From: Sipunculus nudus
Lineage: Eukaryota; Annelida; Sipuncula; Golfingiida; Sipunculidae
Direction: 5' to 3'
Length of the DNA: 64,000 nt
Assembly (NCBI GenBank): GCA_026874595.1
Contig: CM049316.1
Span: 6,402,339 to 6,466,338, forward strand
Shown piece by piece: positions 11,356 to 22,265 of the stretch. Numbering within the stretch: position 1 is the stretch's first letter; each line of letters opens with the position of its first letter. Made by a program: the position numbers and the translations under genes. The notes under the pieces are model-generated. The model was not told where the DNA came from. It saw only the letters and a list, made by a program, of their open reading frames with translations, and did not search any database.

Positions 11356-12617
11356 AGTTATTCCCCACCTATTTTCTAATATAATAACAAATGGTTCATG
11401 AGGCAAATGAAGTACTGCTTAAAATTTAGACAATATGATGAAATTTCAATATTTAATAATAGAAAACACAAATACGGATTTCCCCTGACACGATATTTTA
11501 GTGAACATAGAACTATTAAAAAATAATCATTGAATTTCTATTATATATGTATTTCTTTTGATCAACCCAAATGACAGTTTCCATAACACCTCATTTTTCA
11601 GAGTTGATACACGATTTAAACAGATGTGTGTGTGCTGTGTGCATGCAAACTAAAAAAAAAACACGCATTTTAAGTAATTTGAGTAATTTTAAAGGAATTA
11701 TTAAAGGTTCAATTTAAAGAATAAATTGGGGAGAGATTTAATTTGTGAAACCATTTTTGAATGTGATAGTATGGTTCAATCATAATACTGGTGCGAACAG
11801 TGTTATAGATTTTAACAAAAACCTCTAAGATTGTGGATTACTGTAAGTTAAGAATATACTTAATGAACATGGAAAATTTCCTTTCAAAATATGACAATAA
11901 GATGAAGATTAATCATTGAAAAAGTTAAAAAAAACGTAACCAATGTAATATTGATACACAATAAAAATGATCATATTAATTGGGGTGACTTTTGTTTGTT
12001 ATGTCATGATATACAATCCAAATGCATTAAACATAAGTTTTCACATAAATATCTTCCTATAATCATCAGTGGTGAGATGAAGCTTGAAATGCATAAAAAA
12101 ATAGTAGATTTAAGGAGTTTTTAAAATTTATGTTTATGTAAAAATGGTGTTCTTCTAAGTTATCCTATATTCACTGTTTATTTTATCTTATTCATTTGCT
12201 TGTGCAAATATACTCATATATATATTAATGGTACTGAGGAATTTTCTTGCATATGTAAGAAATATTTAAATTTTTATTGCAGGAAAAATAAATCAGCGTT
12301 TGTTTTTTTATGACAGGTCGACTGGTTTTAATGTAAAATTTAGATGAACTGAACATTGTAAACGGTAAATGCATGTGTATACAATGTCTCTATAGATTTA
12401 TTTGAATTTGATTTTAAGTATTTTAACTGATGTGTGTATATCAATAATTATTCTAAGACGATGAAATATTTATATATAGTTAAGAGCATATGAAATAAGT
12501 GTCCTATCACCTTTGTATTTCATGTTAAGTCCAACAGGATATTAAATTGACTGAATGTTCGTGTGTTAAGTCCATTAAATTTGTTTGCCAATCTTTAGAC
12601 CTATTTCTAAGTATTGG

Positions 12618-12733
12618 TAATAGCCCAATGAAATGTTATGCAAGCTGTGAGGTTTGCGAGGCTTGTGTCACATGGCAGGCGAGCCTGCCATGATTGACAC
12701 AAGCCAAGCAAATTACATTTCATTGGGCCATAA
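12618..12733. repeat. foldback (inverted-repeat) element
   Basis: The left arm, from AGCCCAATGAAATG at 12622 to 12680, and the right arm, 12683-12729 ending CATTTCATTGGGCC, are inverted copies. The left arm has about 12 extra bases. The centre CATGGCAGGC-GA-GCCTGCCATG is a perfect stem. No clear target duplication was found. The 79-codon plus frame starting here is a by-product. Confidence 0.7.
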
Positions 12734-15705
12734 CAGATTTGTCCCACATGCCCCGCCTCCTTGGTCGAAGGTCATTTTTTTTTTGGCTACGCACCAGTTC
12801 TTTGCCATATTTGGAAAGTCGGCATGCAACTTCACTTGCATGGTCACTTTTCATGACCCTGTGATGCAAGCAGATTTGAACGTACAGTTATAGAACAAAG
12901 GAAAATACGTCGCATATGGGATAATTTTTAATTATTGAATTAGGTCTTCAGATTCATTTATAAGATCTGTGTAGCTAGGGTTATGTATTAACAATAAAAC
13001 TTCCTTTTAATCGCCTTTTTATAGATTTTTATATGATCTATTTTCGGATGAATTTTAATTTTGGCCGATTACAGGTTTTTACCCTAGCAAAACCGATCTG
13101 ACACACGGGCTTACTTTATCCAGTTAAACTATTTTATAGGTTGTGTGTGAGTAAAGCCCGTCCACGGGTGTCTGTTTACTATGACAAGAACAAGGGTCCC
13201 AAACAAGCAGAATAAATGCCAAACAAACAGATCGAAAATGGAATTTGAAAGACAAAAGAAGCACCGAATGCAAGCTTAAAAAATTTAATTTATGAAGTCA
13301 CGCAGTAGGGCAGTCAGTGGGCGTGCGAGCTATGTTTATATCTTGCTCCACTAGTCCACGGTGGAAAACTTGTTTCACTTGTATACAGGAGTAATCAAAC
13401 GGTTTCAGAAAAAAAAATCGCAGATACCATAATATTTTAAGGAGAAAACACTTAAGTATCTGTATATTTAACATACCATACCTGGTTAATGAATAGTTCC
13501 CTTTAAACCAAATTTGAATATTTAGGAAAGTGATCGTTCTGAAGGAAAGATAACGGAGAGACGGAAGGACGTTCGGTCCAAAAGCTATAACTGCAGGGCT
13601 GCTTCTAATGGAATCAGATAATATAATGGAGAGAAATCGTCCGGAAACCGGAACGTAGCGGACAAGCAGTCAAGTATAGACAGACAAGGGCAAATCAAGA
13701 CCCCCCGACATCGGAAGCTTAAACAATGAGGAATATTTAACTGTCAAATCAATTACTATTTAACACAGTAACGAGACAAAGATCAATCTTTAATGACCAT
13801 TACACTCAAAACAGCATTCCCCAGTTATAGGCTAAAAAGTGCCATCTCAATCAGTTCAAAAATATTCATTGGAGTGTTATGTTAAAGATTTACTCTTAAG
13901 CTCAAAAATGTTGTTATTACATTATAGCTCTGCTTTCTCCGTTCGTTTTCCGTAACACAAATTGAGTTAAGGCAGTTATTAGAATTTTATAAGAAAAATT
14001 GTTATAACATATTTTTAAGAAATTGGCGATTTTGTAACAATATTAACCGGTTATTACAATATAAGTCCTAACAGCACAGGTCATTAATTTTAATGAGAAA
14101 GCCTACAGTTGCCTCAAAAGACTGAGCACGATCTGCAAATACTCGATTTTATTACATTTTAACCTCAAGGTCTTCGCTCTCGGGCACTACAAGGTTTAAT
14201 ACCAGTAAGCCCTGTTGCATGTATAAACCGCAAGCGGTGCAGCGGGCAGCGCGTGGTCAGCGACACACGGTATATAAACGTCCACTACATTTTAGATCGG
14301 ATAATCTTGTTCAGCTGACGTTTATTGATTATCTGATACTTTGAGCAAACGGTGCTTACAATGATAAATTGATTTAGGCCTCCAGAGGAAGATCGGCGGC
14401 CGGACGAGGTCAATGAAATCGCCGATTTTGCAAACTGTATTTGCACACAGATTGATCATGAGAGTCATATGAGCAAAACCACGTTTTGAGAAAAACCGAT
14501 GAACATTGTATACTAGGAAATACCCTGAAGGGGAATTGACGGAAGAATATAAAGGCAGCGAAATACGCCCATAGTATGGCGAGCCCGAAGGCTGATACTA
14601 GCCTTTATTGAAATATTTCTTTTGAATGACACTTGAAACACAGTTTCTAGATCAGCTTCATTTTAGTCACATTGTAACATATTCATAAATGACAGATATC
14701 TGGAGATTCTATATAGATATTCATTCTGTGTATATTAACCTTAAGTTCTCCTCTTCTCTTAGGTTTTATTATATTTCTTATGTTTTAGTATATTATACTA
14801 AGATAATCAGTGATTCTTTATTCCTAGCAAATTATATCTAAATGTCAAAACACTATTATGTGTATGTGTGTATCGGGTAATTTACGTAACAAATCACGTT
14901 AATATTAAAGGAACCATCCTCTGCCTTGTAAACTTAATTTTTCTACAATAATACCTGAAAGAGTCAAACAAGGTTATCAACACCGAGTCGCCGCCTTGTT
15001 ACCGGCAGTTACTCTCCTGCATCATTTATATTAATTATACACTTATTATTACCTATTCTACTTTTAACTGAACTTCTAAACTGTGGTAATTAAGCAACAA
15101 TTATATTTTATAATATTTGGCTATAGTTTCTACGAACAAAACTGGAGCGGTTTTATTTTTTATTTCTTTTTTTACCGGTGGTACAAACCTATGTTAAATT
15201 TGGCACTTTCATAAAGAATACAAGCAGTGTTTAAGCCCTTGAACCGATGCGTATGAACAACCGTTTAAATCAATTTTCCATGACACCTTTGTACTCATTT
15301 TTCCAACAAAGTCAAGAGTAACCGTTTATAAAACGAAAATAAACTCGACGAAAGAAAAACAGGTTTACGTACAATTGTTAAATTATTGGTAGGGCTTCTT
15401 TCCTGGTGATTTTAAAGGCGTTTGAGTGGTATTGTATACCAAAATGGAAAGCTGCAATTTGGAAAACTAATGATATTTCATTATTAATAAAAAAAAAATA
15501 AACAGAATGAGTCTAGGTGGACATAAAATGATGGTTAGAACCATTATCGCTTGCTATTTATTACATATTCTTTCATTATTAAGCGATTTTCTAAAAAAAA
15601 TACAACCTTAGTTGTAAGGTTAATTGCATGGTAATTAAGAAATCTGTAGGTATTAAGTATTGTTTTTATATACACACTTGCGCCTGATTTTGTAACAACA
15701 CTTAC

Positions 15706-16063
15706 ACATGAACGGTCCAAGGTACCAGACTTCTTTTGAGTAAATGTCCACGAGTGCCGTTGGCATGCAAACAAGAACCACCAGCAAATCAGCGACGCTC
15801 AAGTTCACCAGGAAAAAGTTGGTAGGCACTTTCATGTCCGGATTACGGTAGATGACATAAATCACCAGTAAGTTTCCGAACACACCGGAAATGAAGATAA
15901 TGACGTAGAACATGGTGCAGTATATCAGCAGGTACAGAGGCGGGTTCGGGTAGACGTAGGGGACGTTGTCGTCAGAGACGTTTGACGGCACCAGCGTCTC
16001 CATTGTGACGTTATAGGAAGGCTGAAGGTTTATCTGACACTCACTTAACGCAGTCGGTGTCAT
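15706..16063 (-). CDS. neuropeptide GPCR, coding exon 1 (N-terminus to TM3 start)
   Basis: Encodes residues 1-119 plus the first base of codon 120. The short extracellular N-terminus has two N-glycosylation sequons (NVT 18-20, NVS 28-30). TM1 (~43-71) contains GVFGN with the family's conserved Asn64. TM2 (~80-103) contains NLSVADLL with the conserved Asp92. The first extracellular loop has Trp113 and leads to Cys120, the start of TM3. The donor GTAAGT begins at 15705 and splits codon 120 after its first base; joining to 8564 restores TGT and reads MCRVVPFLEN without a break. The ATG at 16063-16061 is chosen because it is the first in-frame Met, has A at -3, and a pyrimidine-run acceptor (tttttttcag) lies only 8 bases upstream, implying a separate 5' untranslated exon farther upstream (above 16074). 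Confidence 0.9.
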
Positions 16064-16071
16064 CCTCCCAT
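16064..16071 (-). promoter_or_regulatory. minimal upstream ORF overlapping the receptor start
   Basis: If the acceptor at 16074-16072 is used, the exon begins ATGGGAGGATGA. The first ATG (16071-16069) opens a three-codon frame, ATG GGA GGA TGA, whose stop overlaps the receptor ATG by two bases (ATGA). Such an overlap lets terminating ribosomes restart at the main ATG. This depends on the inferred splice site. Confidence 0.35.
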
Positions 16072-16109
16072 CTGAAAAAAAACAACTCTGGTCACCAAAA
16101 GTGTAAATA

Positions 16110-16140
16110 TCTCTCTCCCTTTTCTCTCTCTTTCTTTCTT

Positions 16141-16231
<91 letters not shown>
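16110..16231. repeat. (CT)n microsatellite
   Basis: About 120 bp of CT with short TTT interruptions. It lies about 40 bp upstream of the inferred acceptor of GPCR exon 1 on the minus strand, where it reads (GA)n. Confidence 0.95.
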
Positions 16232-16234
<3 letters not shown>

Positions 16235-16619
16235 TTATGTAAAGCATTTGAACAGTTGTTTTCCCATTAACTTCAAAACTAATGCATCCAGTCGGCGTCA
16301 AGATCACAAATATAGCAGGCCTATTACCAGTCTGAAACTTTCGAAGTAGAGGCACATTTTTAAGGCTGGTGCGCATTGGATGTTCACCATAGTTAATTGA
16401 TTTATCACTACTACATAAATATTACTTTATTGATATATTTACATTATTTTTATCAACATAGTTTGATTTATCAGTAATATTCCATATTAGTACATTATGT
16501 TGCTTAATGACCATTCTCTTGTTTAACTATTTTTGACGTTTCATGGCAAATCTTTAGGTATTCCGCCGTGGTCTAAGTTTCTGACATAACGAAATATCAT
16601 CCTGTTGCTATGTTAGATA

Positions 16620-17968
16620 CAGTAGAACCTCGTTTATCCGAAAGCCTCGGGGGACAAGCTTTTTGTTCGGATGAACGATCATTTGGATGAACGATTTCGC
16701 ATGAAATTTCCCTGGGAATCAACATGGTTAGGCCTACCTCCGAGTTCGGGACATTGCCATATCCTGACTGACCCAAATTAAGCTAGCCCCTGATAAACGT
16801 AAGACAATACATTATAACATTTTCGATCGATTTAATAAATTTATCAAACAGAACACATTTTTATATATAAATATAATTATTGGTGCACAGCCCTGCGATG
16901 GAAATAATCGCCATTGTACCAAGATTATGTCACGCGTGGCTGCCATGATAACTGGAATGACCTGCCGTGACCTCGAAAGTGCTGCCATCTCTCGGCAGAT
17001 AGGTTAACTACGGGAACCTTTATACATGTACTGTATTATTATCGAAATGAAAAGCGAGATCTTTTGGTTGAATGCAGAAATAAACAAGTTTATGTGCACA
17101 GTTTTATTTCAAATAAATGAAACAAAACGCTGATCGTAGATCTTTCGACGTTGAATTCTCTAGCGAGGTCAGCGGGCTTGGTACCCATGTCAAGTCTTGC
17201 AAGAATCGACAGCTTGTCCTCAACTGACAGGACATGGTGCTTACGTGAATCCATTGACGAGTACGAATTAAAAGCATGTAAAAATTCACGTGGACAATAA
17301 TCAGGATGAGCAGTAAATCGTGTTGACACTGACCATCAGACTTGTTTAATCAGCTGCGGTTAGCATGGTTAATGTAAAGCTCAGACTTCCTCAACTGTAG
17401 TCGTAAGCAGCGATTCTAGCTAATCAAAATTCCCATATATTGGGCAGAAATATTCTAGCCAAAAGACTATGTGAGTTAATAACGCAGGCGCACATTAACT
17501 CAAATAATGCCCACCGTTGTACTCAAGGCCTGGGCGACTACCGGAACGAAGATCAGAGCTATTCTGATCAAAGCTGAGCCGAGAACTACACGGATCGCCG
17601 AGGCTGAGTTTATCACACCTACAACCTGCGTTCGGGTACTCAGTTACAGACAATTGTAACATTTTGTTTGTACAGGTTAATTACCCCGGCCTGGGCATTC
17701 TGATTAAAGCGAAGACATCCTCGGCCGGCGTTGCGGTGTTTTCACAACTACTGCCTACGTTGGGTTGCACTAATTAGTCGGCTGTATGTGTCACCGCTAT
17801 GTGGCTACTTTTGTTATGAATCAGACGATCTTTTATACCATTTTTATTCTGAACTTTTTTGTCATTGTTCAGATTTCGGATATATGGTTAAAATTTCAGT
17901 TCTCCTTTTTTTATTTCGGATGAACGATTTTTCGGATAAGTGGTGTTCGGATATTCGACGTTCTACTG
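16620..17968. mobile_element. pogo/Tigger DNA transposon, decayed
   Basis: Left end CAGTAGAACCTCGTTTATCC; the right end inverted reads CAGTAGAACGTCGAATATCC, so about 20 of 23 terminal bases agree. TA flanks both ends (16618-16619, 17969-17970). Further ATCCGAA/TTCGGAT copies lie just inside. The interior carries a minus-strand transposase remnant, so this is a shortened autonomous element. Confidence 0.9.
17129..17254 (-). pseudogene. pogo/Tigger transposase remnant (psq-type HTH)
   Basis: A minus-strand frame reads MDSRKHHVLSVEDKLSILAR, then LDMGTKPADLAREFNVERST. This is the N-terminal pipsqueak/CENP-B-like helix-turn-helix that binds the element's ends in Tigger transposases. Similarity stops after STIS; the DDE catalytic domain is absent from the 1.35-kb element. 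The gene is therefore an inactive fragment. Its frame is embedded in a longer 79-codon open frame (17090-17329) whose first 25 residues I do not recognise. Confidence 0.8.
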
Positions 17969-18099
17969 TATTCAGTTAGAACATATTGATTGTTCCATTC
18001 CGAAGCCACAGCTGGATCACTCAGACTTATCCCAGTACTCATAAACATATGGTAACATTTAAGCCTATATATAGAAAGAGCGGGCCATCATAATATATT

Positions 18100-18189
18100 T
18101 TGTTGCGAAGACAAATTGCACAGGGGAAAATTCTGGGCCGATCTCGGATTCGAACCTATGTCGGTGGCGCACAAGTCCGGCGTACCAAC
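18100..18189 (-). mobile_element. tRNA-derived SINE head, part 1, split by a hAT insertion
   Basis: On the minus strand it carries GGTTCGAATCC, a perfect RNA polymerase III B-box. The preceding A-box part lies beyond the insertion, at 19743-19800 (GGCGAAGCTGTTGGTACGCC when the halves are joined). The hAT element landed between the two boxes. Confidence 0.65.
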
Positions 18190-18671
18190 CAGGCTTAGGT
18201 CAAGTACATGTACTTGTACTTGGTACTTCTACTCAAGTACAAAATTTTCAGTACTTGGCCTGTACTTGTACTTGGTACTTTATACCAAGTACAGTACTTG
18301 TATTGTACTTGTACTTGCTAAAAATGTACTTCAAAAATCAAGTACATTTCAAGTACTAGTCAAGTACATGTATTTTATTTTTAATTATTTCTAATACAGA
18401 GCCACTTTTCTACTTACCATAAACACAGCATTAGCAGACCTCAGGTCAGACAGAAATCTTAGGACTATGTATGACTGAGAGTCTCACACAGAACTGACAC
18501 TAGACTGAATAATTATACCTGTTTTGTGGGTTGTTCTGATGAACCAAAACTATCCCTCAGTCCTAAACTGCTCAGATCCTCAGACCTGATTATATGAATG
18601 GCTTGTGGAAACACTACCCACTGAGTATCATGTTCATCAAGTGCAAGAACAGCTTGTGTATGCATAACTAA

Positions 18672-19012
18672 GGCCAAAAAAAAAATTAAAGGTATGGTTC
18701 TCAGGCACCGCCCGCATCAATTTTAAACCCCCGCATCAAAAATTTTTTATTTTGATTGTCAATAAAAACTTTCCAATTTTGAGCTGCTGCCGCTTCGACA
18801 TTTCTTTCAAGAAGATAAAACCATACAATTTTCTTTGTTTTGTAGTGCTTTTACTTATTTAGCAAATTAAAACTGTTATTTTTATGCTTTTCCCTTATCA
18901 TTTGACATTTTTATCGAAACATACCAAAAAATTTAAAATAAAAAAAGCGCCCGCCCGCATTGATTTCTGAAAAAAAGTGCCTGAGAACCATACCTATTTT
19001 TTTATTTTGGCC
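18672..19012. mobile_element. Harbinger-like MITE nested in the hAT element
   Basis: Begins GGCCAAAAA and ends TTTTGGCC, with inverted repeats continuing through GGTATGGTTCTCAGGCAC on both arms (about 50 bp each). TAA flanks both ends (18669-18671, 19013-19015), the 3-bp target typical of PIF/Harbinger. There is no coding frame. Confidence 0.85.
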
Positions 19013-19084
19013 TAAATGAAATGTAGATGAAAATGACAACTAAATATTATTTTCATCATCTATTCCCAGTCACTGGTAAAGACA

Positions 19085-19510
19085 GAAAGTCCATCAAGAC
19101 ATCTCCGTGGGTTACCTAGAATAAACAAAAATTCAGCAATTCAAGCATCAACTGCACCTTTTTTGTGTTCTGATATATTACTGTGTAATATTGTGTATAA
19201 TATACATATTTCTTATAGTATAAGTATTATTTTCATAAACTATTACCAACTGCTGTTGAAAGGCCATAAAAACTATCACCCTGGATTACCTAGAATAAAA
19301 AAAAAAACATTCAGCAAAGTCAAGCAGCAATTCAGGCATCAAAGCATCATTCCTTGTGTACTGATATATGACTGTGTAATAGTGTATATAAATACTGAAA
19401 GGCCATCAAGACTGTACCCTGGATTACCTAGAATAACAAAAAAAAACTTTCAGCAATTGGAGCATCAACCCACTTTTTTGTGTACCAGTACTGATATCTG
19501 ACTGTGTAAC
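19085..19510 (+). repeat. three-copy internal tandem repeat
   Basis: ATTACCTAGAATAA or a near copy recurs near 19111, 19286 and 19423. Each is followed by TTCAGCAA, a CATCA block, TGTGT and CTGATAT. Periods are about 173 and 138 bp. Confidence 0.65.
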
Positions 19511-19742
19511 AGTGTGTATAATATAGGTAATTTTTTATAAATAAATATTCAGAAAAACGGCTTTTTGAGTTTTTTAATTAAAAGTACTTGTACTTGTACT
19601 CAAGTACAGACCCCTGTACTTGTACTTGTACTCAAGTACATTGAAAAATCGTGTACTTGTACTTGTACTTGTCAAATTCTGAAGTACTTGTACTTGTACT
19701 CAAGTACTGACCCCCTGTACTTGACCCAAGCCTGGTACCAAC

Positions 19743-19800
19743 AGCTTCGCCAGGAAAGCAAGCTTCATTAGCGAGACAGTTCGGTCCGCTTTTATGTCAC
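19743..19800 (-). mobile_element. tRNA-derived SINE, part 2
   Basis: The other half of the SINE split by the hAT element at 18190-19734. It carries the A-box side of the head on the minus strand. The exact outer end is not clear. Confidence 0.5.
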
Positions 19801-19854
19801 CCCGTAACACATCCCCTCTTAAGAGCGTTCTGCTATCAGAACAAGTGTTACGAC

Positions 19855-20000
19855 CCATAATGTAATAACGGCCCAAAATGTAATAACGGCCCATATTGTA
19901 ATAAAAACGACCCATAATGAAATAATGGCCACAGTATAATAAAAAACGGCCCATATTGTATTAACCATACCCTGTCCATATTGTAATAAAATCGCAGGTG
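19855..20000. repeat. short tandem repeat cluster, GGCCCATATTGTAATAA type (copy 2)
   Basis: Seven to eight units resembling the cluster at 11.13 kb, here mostly CGGCCCATATTGTAATAA. The downstream flank also resembles that of copy 1 in places (AAATTTCA, GTGAACATA), suggesting a dispersed element and not independent repeats. Confidence 0.65.
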
Positions 20001-20242
20001 GGTAAAACTGCCAATAATTTCATAATTCAAATTTCATGCAAATTAACTTAGAAAATTCAAATATTGACTTCTCGTGACATGAATGTGTAAGTGAACATAC
20101 ACTTATTGAACCACTGGATTACATAATGACTATCTGTTTGAAACGGTTACCAAGCTAATATGAGCGAAATATGGCCATGATTCATGTTTATCCTTTTGTT
20201 AAATCAGTGTTTAAATAGGGTGATAAAGTATTTAAACTAGAT

Positions 20243-20436
20243 TATATATATATATATATATATATATAAATATATATTTATATATATACGGCTGTAGTAT
20301 TTTGGCTTCTGAAAAAAAAAACCCAACAAAAACACGTATGGAATGAATTTTGGTTTGCTGAAAACACCTTAATATTTCTTCTGGCTACATTTCTAGGATT
20401 TTTTTAAGCATCTGGGTCCATTAAGGTTAATATACT

Positions 20437-20473
<37 letters not shown>

Positions 20474-20482
20474 TATATATAT
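20243..20482. repeat. two (TA)n microsatellites
   Basis: TA runs at about 20243-20288 and 20439-20482, separated by unremarkable AT-rich sequence. Confidence 0.9.
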
Positions 20483-20814
20483 GTCGCCAAAATGTAAATA
20501 ATTTGTCAATTTTAACAGATAAGGCATCCCCATCCCCCCCATATTTGGACATTTTTTAAACTACGCAATGTAAAGAGGACATTTGGAGGCAAATTTCATC
20601 CAAAAAATGAGGATTTCCTGTTCCTAAAAAACTTTTCCCTTATGTCCTTGCGTTATGTAGTCAAACTATAGAGAGGTTCAATATTTGATATTTATATTTC
20701 TTCAAAATTAGAATATAAAATTTCCATCGTTTCAAACATTTTAAAGTCAAAGGCGCGTAGGCGCATTTACATTTATAACTTACAAAATATTTTCTTGGTA
20801 AACTTTGCATTTTA

Positions 20815-20960
20815 CCTTCGTCCATGGTCTCGACAACACGCATAACTCCTTAGTGCACATATCGCGGGTTCGAGTACCGGTATCACCAGAGGACCCGTGA
20901 GAGTGTTCACGGTGTAACCCAACCAGGGCCTGGTACTCTGCAGTAGTTCTGCAGCTGTTC
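20815..20960 (+). mobile_element. tRNA-derived SINE fragment
   Basis: Contains GCGGGTTCGAGTACCGG, a good B-box, preceded by an A-box-like region. It is followed by a body with CCAACCAGGGCCTGGTACTC. Extent and family are uncertain. Confidence 0.45.
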
Positions 20961-21079
20961 ATAAATATCCTAATCCTCAACTAATGAATTTGAAAGTAAT
21001 AAACTGCAGTTAAAAAAATAAAATCTAATTGCTAATTACTAAAAAGAAATATGAAAATCAATCACGAAAATTGTGAAAT

Positions 21080-21080
<1 letters not shown>

Positions 21081-21124
<44 letters not shown>

Positions 21125-21131
21125 ATATATA
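21081..21131. repeat. (TA)n microsatellite
   Basis: Near-perfect TA run directly before the SINE at 21.14 kb. Confidence 0.9.
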
Positions 21132-21139
21132 TTGGTATT

Positions 21140-21410
21140 AGATAAGTGAAATTCCGAAAGGACGGCGAGTACTGGATGCGACCGGGGCCGAGCCGAGGTG
21201 AGATTTTTCATGGTCGACCCCTATCCAGGGTGAGCGGTCTACATAATTGGAAGGCTGTGCCCAAAAGCCGTGTATCACGTTTGTATCACAAACGAATGCA
21301 AAATTTGGCGAGTGCCTCCATGTTATGACTCTGTAAATGGGATGATTACACATCGAGGACCCGCAGGTGCGGTAGTTACCTGACACCAGGATATTTTTAA
21401 ATGACACTAA
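21140..21410 (+). mobile_element. SINE, same family as the 10.2-kb copy
   Basis: Shares GGAAGGCTGTGCCCAAAAGC, GTGTATCAC..ACAAACGA, GATGATTACACATC and the tail ACACCAGGATATTT with the minus-strand copy at 10.2-10.5 kb. The tRNA head is weak or lost here. Confidence 0.65.
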
Positions 21411-22084
21411 GCGTGTGCCCTGTCACGTATTCCAAACAGAGATAGATTTATACAGATGTACAAACAGGTTAAGATTAGTAAAAAAAGCGATTACATCCAC
21501 AAGAAATATATATATACCTTATTCCTTCAAACTCGGAACCATCCCACAGAGAAGGTTTAACTCAGTAGTATAAAAACGTTTTTTTTAATGGAACAGGGGG
21601 GCAGTATTAGGTTGACTTAAAGGATCGACGCATAACTATAAAGACCTATAATGACTTTCGAACTCCACCATCTGAGCCATGGAGAGTGCCTCCCAGTAAT
21701 TATTACAACTGTTTGTACAATCCATGAAAAATCAGATGTTTGCAATTGCCGAGCGATAGCAAGGGAAGCCTCCCTCAGCCATCTCCACCCTAACCCACTA
21801 CCCCTGCCCAACCCCCATCCCTCACTGTCAACCCCCCCCCCACCGGTTACCCGCAAATGATCGGTAATAGTAAATGCGTGGGAAAAGGGAAGGGTGGCTA
21901 TTGCCAACTGAACCTTAACGAACCCAATAACCCAAGCTTAATTCAGCTAATTTAAACGGACTTAATTCACACATCATCATTCAGTTTGTACCTGAGGAGT
22001 GGGCCGGCTAGCAAGCTGAACCCACGAAACAGTACTGTAGTACATCATGAAATCAAGCTAACTATATACATAGTATAATATTAT
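21411..22084. other. no gene seen
   Basis: Includes a C-rich stretch (runs of C at 21829-21841). The two overlapping frames over 21617-21907 come from this biased sequence. Confidence 0.5.
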
Positions 22085-22265
22085 TTATAACATTATTACA
22101 ATATAGGACGGTTATTACATTATGGATCGTTATTACGACTCATAATGTATTAACGACCCATATTGTAACATTGGTCAATATTGTAGTAGAAATTGCTATT
22201 TTGTTGTAAAAACGGCCAATATTATAATAATGGCCAAACCGAAATAATAAATGAGTAACATTGTA
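22085..22265. repeat. short tandem repeat cluster (copy 3), with inverted units
   Basis: The first units run in reverse (TTATTACAATATAGGACGG, TTATTACATTATGGATCG) and later ones forward (CCATATTGTAAC, GGCCAATATTATAATAATGG). The switch is near 22135. The unit matches the clusters at 11.1 and 19.9 kb. Confidence 0.6.

Larger units (their letters stand above)
8565..15705 (-). other. intron of the GPCR gene (phase 1, 7141 bp)
   Basis: Bounded by GTAAGT at the 5' end and CAG at the 3' end on the minus strand. It contains a SINE (10.2-10.5 kb), a CCAATATTG short-repeat cluster (11.1-11.35 kb) and a foldback element (12.6 kb). The rest is AT-rich. A 114-codon plus frame at 9253-9597 has no family resemblance, and about one frame of that length is expected by chance in the window. 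A TATATAAA at 14271 follows a GC-richer patch but no start is seen with it. Confidence 0.88.
18190..19734. mobile_element. non-autonomous hAT-like DNA transposon
   Basis: Ends are CAGGCTTAGGTCAAGTAC and, inverted on the right, CAGGCTTGGGTCAAGTAC. The 8-bp direct repeat GTACCAAC flanks it (18182-18189 and 19735-19742), as expected for hAT transposition. Both subterminal regions (18205-18365 and 19585-19720) are packed with GTACTTG/CAAGTAC words, likely transposase binding sites. No transposase frame remains. A Harbinger-like MITE (18672-19012) and a three-copy tandem repeat (19085-19510) lie inside. Confidence 0.92.

Noticed and set aside
14268-14340. TATA-box promoter (TATATAAA at 14271)
   Set aside because: It lies inside the receptor intron without an exon or start motif nearby; the word is common in AT-rich DNA.
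16057-16376. Ser/Leu- and Arg/Glu-repeat frames over the CT tract
   Set aside because: Translations of a (CT)n microsatellite.
18100-18189. tRNA gene on the minus strand
   Set aside because: Perfect B-box, but the sequence belongs to a longer SINE head interrupted by a transposon and has no intact cloverleaf.
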